The position numbers and the translations under genes are program-made. Source: Symsagittifera roscoffensis (taxonomy: Eukaryota; Xenacoelomorpha; Acoela; Convolutidae). From it: DNA of 64,000 nt. Numbering within the stretch: position 1 is the first letter of the stretch; every line of letters starts with the position of its first letter. The stretch is from positions 23,827,254 to 23,891,253 of the forward strand of contig NC_087065.1 in the NCBI RefSeq assembly GCF_963678635.1, in the 5' to 3' direction. Shown here piece by piece: positions 59,231 through 64,000 of the stretch. Below the pieces are notes generated by a model. It did no database searches and was not told the DNA's origin. It worked only from the letters and a program-made list of their open reading frames with translations.

Positions 59231-61510
59231 CAGGAAGTGCATGTACTCAAAATGGAAAAGTTTCGGCTCGACCCAAAAACGGATACATAAAAACTATCTG
59301 GTAAATCTCATAGAAACTATCTGTAGTTGTCCTAGGCAACTGTCTCTGACAGGGAAAACCTGCACCGAAGCAGAAATTAGTGTAGCTGTAGTGTTTTGGC
59401 GTGATTTTCTGAGTTAGCAAATGACAGCTCTTATCACAGCTGAAGAGGATCAACTTTGTTTTTTGACTTAACTGCAGAGGGCGTTGTTTAGTGCTACATC
59501 TATACAGGCATTGATTTTTGTCAGCAATAATCTTTTTTTGGTTTTATTCGAGAATTGGCGATTAATTCAGAAAAACATAAACAGTTTAAATAAAAAAGCT
59601 GACAATTTTCTCTAAAGCAAAGCAAAACATTCACGATGCTTACTTGGCTTCAATTTTTTTCAAATCTTTCAAACTAAACATATTTTTTTTCAATTTCTAT
59701 AGTCTTTTTGTTTTCATGGTTTTAATTCAAGCTCCACCGAAGTATGTGCCTGTTATTAGATGATAAAAGAAGTTTGCATTGAAGTCCAGGACAATCTGAT
59801 TTTTTACTCTGATTTTTAGAATACTCGTGGATGACTGCGACTAATTCCGGTTGTTTAAAGGACACTTGAACACCTTGTTGTTCTGTTGTTTGTCCTCGTT
59901 TTATAGGTAAAATTTTTTTCGAGTAATTTGTTAAGCTTCTGTTAAACTGTCAATTCCTTGTCGCTGTAACTTGGGTTTAAAACTTCAAAAAGCGGGTTTG
60001 GAATTGTCTGCAGTGTTGTGGGTTTATTGTGACCTGAAAGGCTGTTCCGTGCATTCAACAAGCAATTCATTAAAAGGCGGCTTGCTAATTATTATGAGAG
60101 TAACTTCAATTTAATAATTTGGTTGCACTCGCTGCATCTGTCTTGAGTTGGAGTCTTTGACCTCCTGTTGTCGTAGAGAATTGTGGCGTAGCTTGTTCTT
60201 CAGAGTGAGTTAACTTTTCTCATTCAATGAAGAGTTTTCGTTCAAGGTGTTATGTTGCTTTGTTTTTTGAGACTTTTCCTGTCGCTGTTGAAAGTGTTAA
60301 AAACCTGCTACTAAGTCACTTTGTAACATGACAAATTTAGTCATAATGACATATAGAGAATTATCGAATTAGATAACAATGAAGGTGGAGTGGTAGTAGG
60401 AAATAAGCTCAAACCGAGGACATGAAACCCGGACAATTTTTTTTGCGAAATGAGGGTGCTCTTTCCTTTGACATAGTGGCCAGGGTTGGGCATCAATCAT
60501 GTTGTTGAACCATATGAGAAAAGAAAAGAGCTCGGTGTCGTGATATGTTTCAATTTTAAATTATCTGCTAATTTACTCAGTTGCTTTCACTTTCTCATGT
60601 TTTTTTATTGTATGTTTTGACATGAATCTCCCTTGCGGCTTTCTGGACAAGTTAGGTTGCGTCTAATAGTAGAAATTAAAGCAAGCATCTATCGATTAGA
60701 TTTTGAGATTTTTGCTAGCTGTCTTATCTCTCAGTACCAGTTTTTTTCGCTCATAAGTTTATGAATTTTATTCTTAAGCTGTATGAATAAAATTTTTACC
60801 ACGTTTTGTTAAATATCGTTAGAGGTAAAAAAAAATAGGTAATCGAACTAATGGGTCAATTCGAAGAGCGGGAAAGGGTTTTTCAGCTTAAGAAAGGTGA
60901 GTTGGATCAGTAACATAAAATACTCCACGAAGAAATAATTCTGATCAAAGAGTACCTTGACAGAAAAACTAAAACTGCTGCAGACTTAATTTTGAATAAA
61001 TGCACATTGGTTAACTTTGAATCATCTAAGGCTGGAAATTTTTTTTGGAAGAATCTCTAACTTTAAAACGAAGCGACTACAATCAAATTGACGCGAATCA
61101 GTTCTGAATGAGTGAGAGCTGTTGTGTTCTGAATGAGCGAGAGCTTGCAAAATTTGGATGCTTCTCTTGCCACGAAAATAAAAGTATGCAGACAAATTAC
61201 AATGGAACAATGAGGAAGCGTGCTAGCTTTACAGGAAACTCTTTCTATGTAGAACCATTTTCCTAGGACGAGGCCAAAAAAGATGAGGTAGTTGGCAATT
61301 TTGTTGACGATTGCATCGGTTGTCTGAAATTTCCCCACGTTCAAACGAATAAAGATTTGAAAATTTTCTGAGAAAAGAGTGAAATTATCCAGAGAATTCA
61401 GGGTGCAAATTGAACAAAAAATTTTATGCAGATTTTATGGAGTTTAACGCAAAAGATGATTGCATGTTCGAAGACAAATCTGCAATCAATGTTAAATGCA
61501 GTTAATGTGT
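59230..61510 (+). repeat. Exon-2/intron module, downstream copy A
   Basis: About 2.1 kb of intron-like flank followed by a dead exon 2 at 60839-61510. Repeated immediately to the right at an offset of about 2,113 bp with high similarity. Confidence 0.85.
60839..61510 (+). pseudogene. Dead exon-2 copy 2 of B-box gene 3
   Basis: The acceptor-like aatag|GTAATC is in phase 0. 'ELMGQFEERERVFQLKKG' reads to 'ELDQ' and then TAA. Downstream similarity to exon 2 persists with frameshifts and stops until about 61510, where the next module begins and the C-terminal domain is lost. Confidence 0.85.
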
Positions 61511-64000
61511 GGTGACGGGAAAACCTGCACCGAAGCAGAAATTAGTGTAGCTGTAGTGTTTTGGCGTGTTTTTTTGAATTAGCAAATGATAGCTCTTATC
61601 ACAGCTGAAGAGGATCAACTTTGTTTTTGACTTAACTGCAGAGGGCGTTGTTTAGTGCTACATCTATACAGGCATTGATTTTTGTCAGCAATAATCTTTT
61701 TTTGGTTTTATTTGAGAATTGGCGATTAATTCAGAAAAACAAAAACAGAGTTTAAATAAAAAAGCTGTCAATTTTCTCTAAAGCAAAGCAAAACATTCAC
61801 GATGCTTACTTGGCTTCAATTTTTTCAAATCTTTCAAACTAAATAGTTTTTTTTTCAATTTCTATAGTCTTTTTGGTTTTCATGGTTTTAAGTCAAGCTC
61901 CACCGAAGTATGTGCCTGTTATTAGATGATAAAAGAAGTACGCATTGAAGTCGATGACAATCAGCTTTTTTACTCAAGCTTATCTTGATTTTTAGAAAAC
62001 TCGTGGATGACTGCGACTAATTCCGGTTGTTTAAAGGACACTTGAACACCTTGTTGTTCTGTTGTTGAAATTGTCGCTGTAACTTGGGTTTAAAATTTCA
62101 AAAAGAGGTTTTGGAATTGTCTGCAGTGTTTTGGATTTATTGTGACCTGAAAGGCTGTTCCGTGCATTCAACAAGCAATTCTTTAAAAAGGCGGCTTGCT
62201 AATTATTATGAGAGTAACTTCAATTTAATAATTTGGTTGCACTCGCTGCATCTGTCTTGAGTTGCAGTCTTTGACCTCGTGTTGTCGTAGATAATTGTGG
62301 CATAGCTTGTTGTTCAGAGTGAGTTATCTTTTCTCATTCAATGAAGAGTTTTCGTTTAAGGTGTTATGTTGCTTTGTTTTTCTGAGAATTTTCCTGTCGC
62401 TGTTGAAAGTGTTAAAAATCTGCTACTACGTCACTTTGTAACATGACGAATTTAGTCATAATGACATGTAGAGAATTATCGAATTAGATAATAGTGAAGG
62501 TGGAGTGGTAGTCGGAAAAGAGCTCAAAGCGAGGACATGAAACCCGGACACTTTTTTTGCGGAATGAGGGTGCTCTTTCCTTTGACAGAGTGGCCAGGGT
62601 TGGGCATCAATCATGTTGTTGAATCATATAAGAAAAGAAAAGAGCTCGGTGTCGTGATCTGTTTCAATTTTAAATTATCTGCTAATTTACTCAGTTGCTT
62701 TCAGTTTCTCATGTTTTTTTAATTGTATGTTTTGACATGAATCTCACTTGCGGCTTTCTGGACAAGTTAGGTTGCGTCTAATATTAGAAATTAAGGCAAG
62801 CATCTATCGATTAGATTTTGAGATTTTTTCTAGCTGTCTTATCTCTCAGTACAAGTTTTTTTCGCTCACAAAATTATGAATTTTATTTTTTAGCTGTATG
62901 AATAAAATTTTTACTACATTTTGTTAAATATCGTTAGAGGTAAAAAAAATAGGTAATCGAACTAATGGGTCAATTTGAAGAGCGGGAAAGGGTTTTTCAG
63001 CTTAAGAAAGGTGAGTTGGATCAGTAACATAAAATACTCCACGAAGAAATAGTTCTGATGAAAGAGTTCCTTGACAGAAAAACTAAAACTGCTGCAGGCT
63101 TAATTTTGAATAAATGCACATTGGTTAACTTTAAATCATCTAAGGCTGGAAAATTTTTTGGAAGAATCTCTAACTGTAAAACGAAGCGACTACAATGAAA
63201 TTGACGCGAATCAGTTATGAATGAGCGAGAGCTGTTGTGTTCTGAATGAGCTAGAGCTTGCAAAATTTGGATGCTTCTCTTGCCACGAAAATAATAAGTA
63301 TGCAGACAAATTACAATGGAACAATGAGGAAGCGTGCTAGCTTTACAGGAAACTCTTTCTATGTAGAACCATTTTCTTAGGACGAGGGCAAAAAAGATGA
63401 GGTAGTTGGCAATTTTGTTGACGATTTCATCGGTTGTCTGAAATTTCCCACGTTCAAGCGAATGAAGATTTGAAAATGTTCTGAGAAAAGAGTGAAATTA
63501 TCCAGAGAAATCAGGCTGCAAATTGAACAAAAGTTGTTATGCAGATTTTTTGGAATTTAACGCAAAAGATGATTGCATGTTCGAAGACAAATCTGCAATC
63601 AATGTTAAATGCAATCAATGCGTGGTGACGTGCACTTCATCCAAAGTGCGATTTACTCAGAATTAGTTTTTTCATTGTAACTACTGAAACTGTATTTGAG
63701 CACGATTTAAAAATAACGAGAATGTGGTTTTCACATCAGTACTTCAACGGCAAGGCTACAAGGCAGCTCGTATGATTAGTCGATTGGACTTGGGACGGTT
63801 TGGATGGCTGGTTTTTGGGTTGGAAATGCAAAAAAAAATCTTTTGAAGAGGACAAAAAACAAATTGTCAGAAAAAGCAAAAGAGCGTTTCATAGTTTGCT
63901 AATTGGTATCACCAATAATAACTGGATCTAAAGAGTCAGTTTTCTGCACTTACAGTCTTGGTTTTCAGATATGGCATTCTTTGTTAAGATATAAATGAGA
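61511..64000 (+). repeat. Exon-2/intron module, downstream copy B (to right edge)
   Basis: Second downstream module, ending with a dead exon 2 at 62953-63901 and its 3' flank, which matches the flank after 55203 ('agtcagt.ttct.c'). Confidence 0.8.
62953..63901 (+). pseudogene. Dead exon-2 copy 3 of B-box gene 3
   Basis: Carries the same early TAA after 'GELDQ' as copy 2, so it was duplicated after inactivation. It keeps the far 3' end of exon 2 (about 63740-63900, matching 55070-55203) but has lost about 450 bp of the C-terminal domain coding sequence in between. Confidence 0.85.

Overview
The window looks like AT-rich nuclear DNA from an invertebrate animal. The evidence is spliced genes with GT-AG introns, an animal-type HMG-CoA synthase, tandem B-box (TRIM-like) zinc-finger proteins, APE-type LINE retrotransposons, hAT-like MITEs and a long satellite array. 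There is no sign of bacterial gene organisation. The species cannot be named from the sequence.

Left part (1-7.2 kb): debris of coding sequence on the minus strand. It includes an En/Spm (CACTA, Tnp2-like) transposase remnant running off the left edge, and several exon-like blocks with good splice sites but in-frame stops. One 141-bp exon is present twice, intact at 3.0 kb and broken at 7.1 kb. A short satellite block lies between (3.4-4.15 kb).

7.4-18.4 kb: a satellite array with monomers of about 345-360 bp. It contains a higher-order duplication with a 3,966-bp offset and dimers of about 700 bp. No gene is supported here.

18.6-30.3 kb: a 5.1-5.3 kb tandem duplication. Each copy carries a B-box gene followed by the 3' part of a minus-strand LINE. 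Copy 1 has an intact intronless gene (590 aa). Copy 2 is a pseudogene with two stops, a frameshift and a lost zinc ligand. The parent LINE continues past copy 2 with its endonuclease and ORF1 parts.

33.0-43.1 kb: a complete eight-exon HMG-CoA synthase gene (522 aa), the first committed step of the mevalonate pathway. Its first intron is of GC-AG type. Its introns hold a hAT-like MITE with a perfect 8-bp target duplication, a LINE reverse-transcriptase fragment, a long fold-back element, a second MITE with a 9-bp target duplication and a 272-bp tandem repeat.

43.7-46 kb: intergenic DNA with two inverted-repeat elements, one enclosing a tRNA-like sequence.

46.8-64 kb: a second B-box gene, modelled as a 126-codon zinc-finger exon spliced over 6.6 kb to a 469-codon exon. 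The 595-aa product matches the 590-aa paralogue in length and layout. The second exon and its upstream intron have been copied repeatedly: three dead copies lie at 51.3, 60.8 and 63.0 kb. The B-box family, its unrecognised C-terminal domain and this 'one zinc-finger exon, many 3' exons' layout are the most unusual features of the window.
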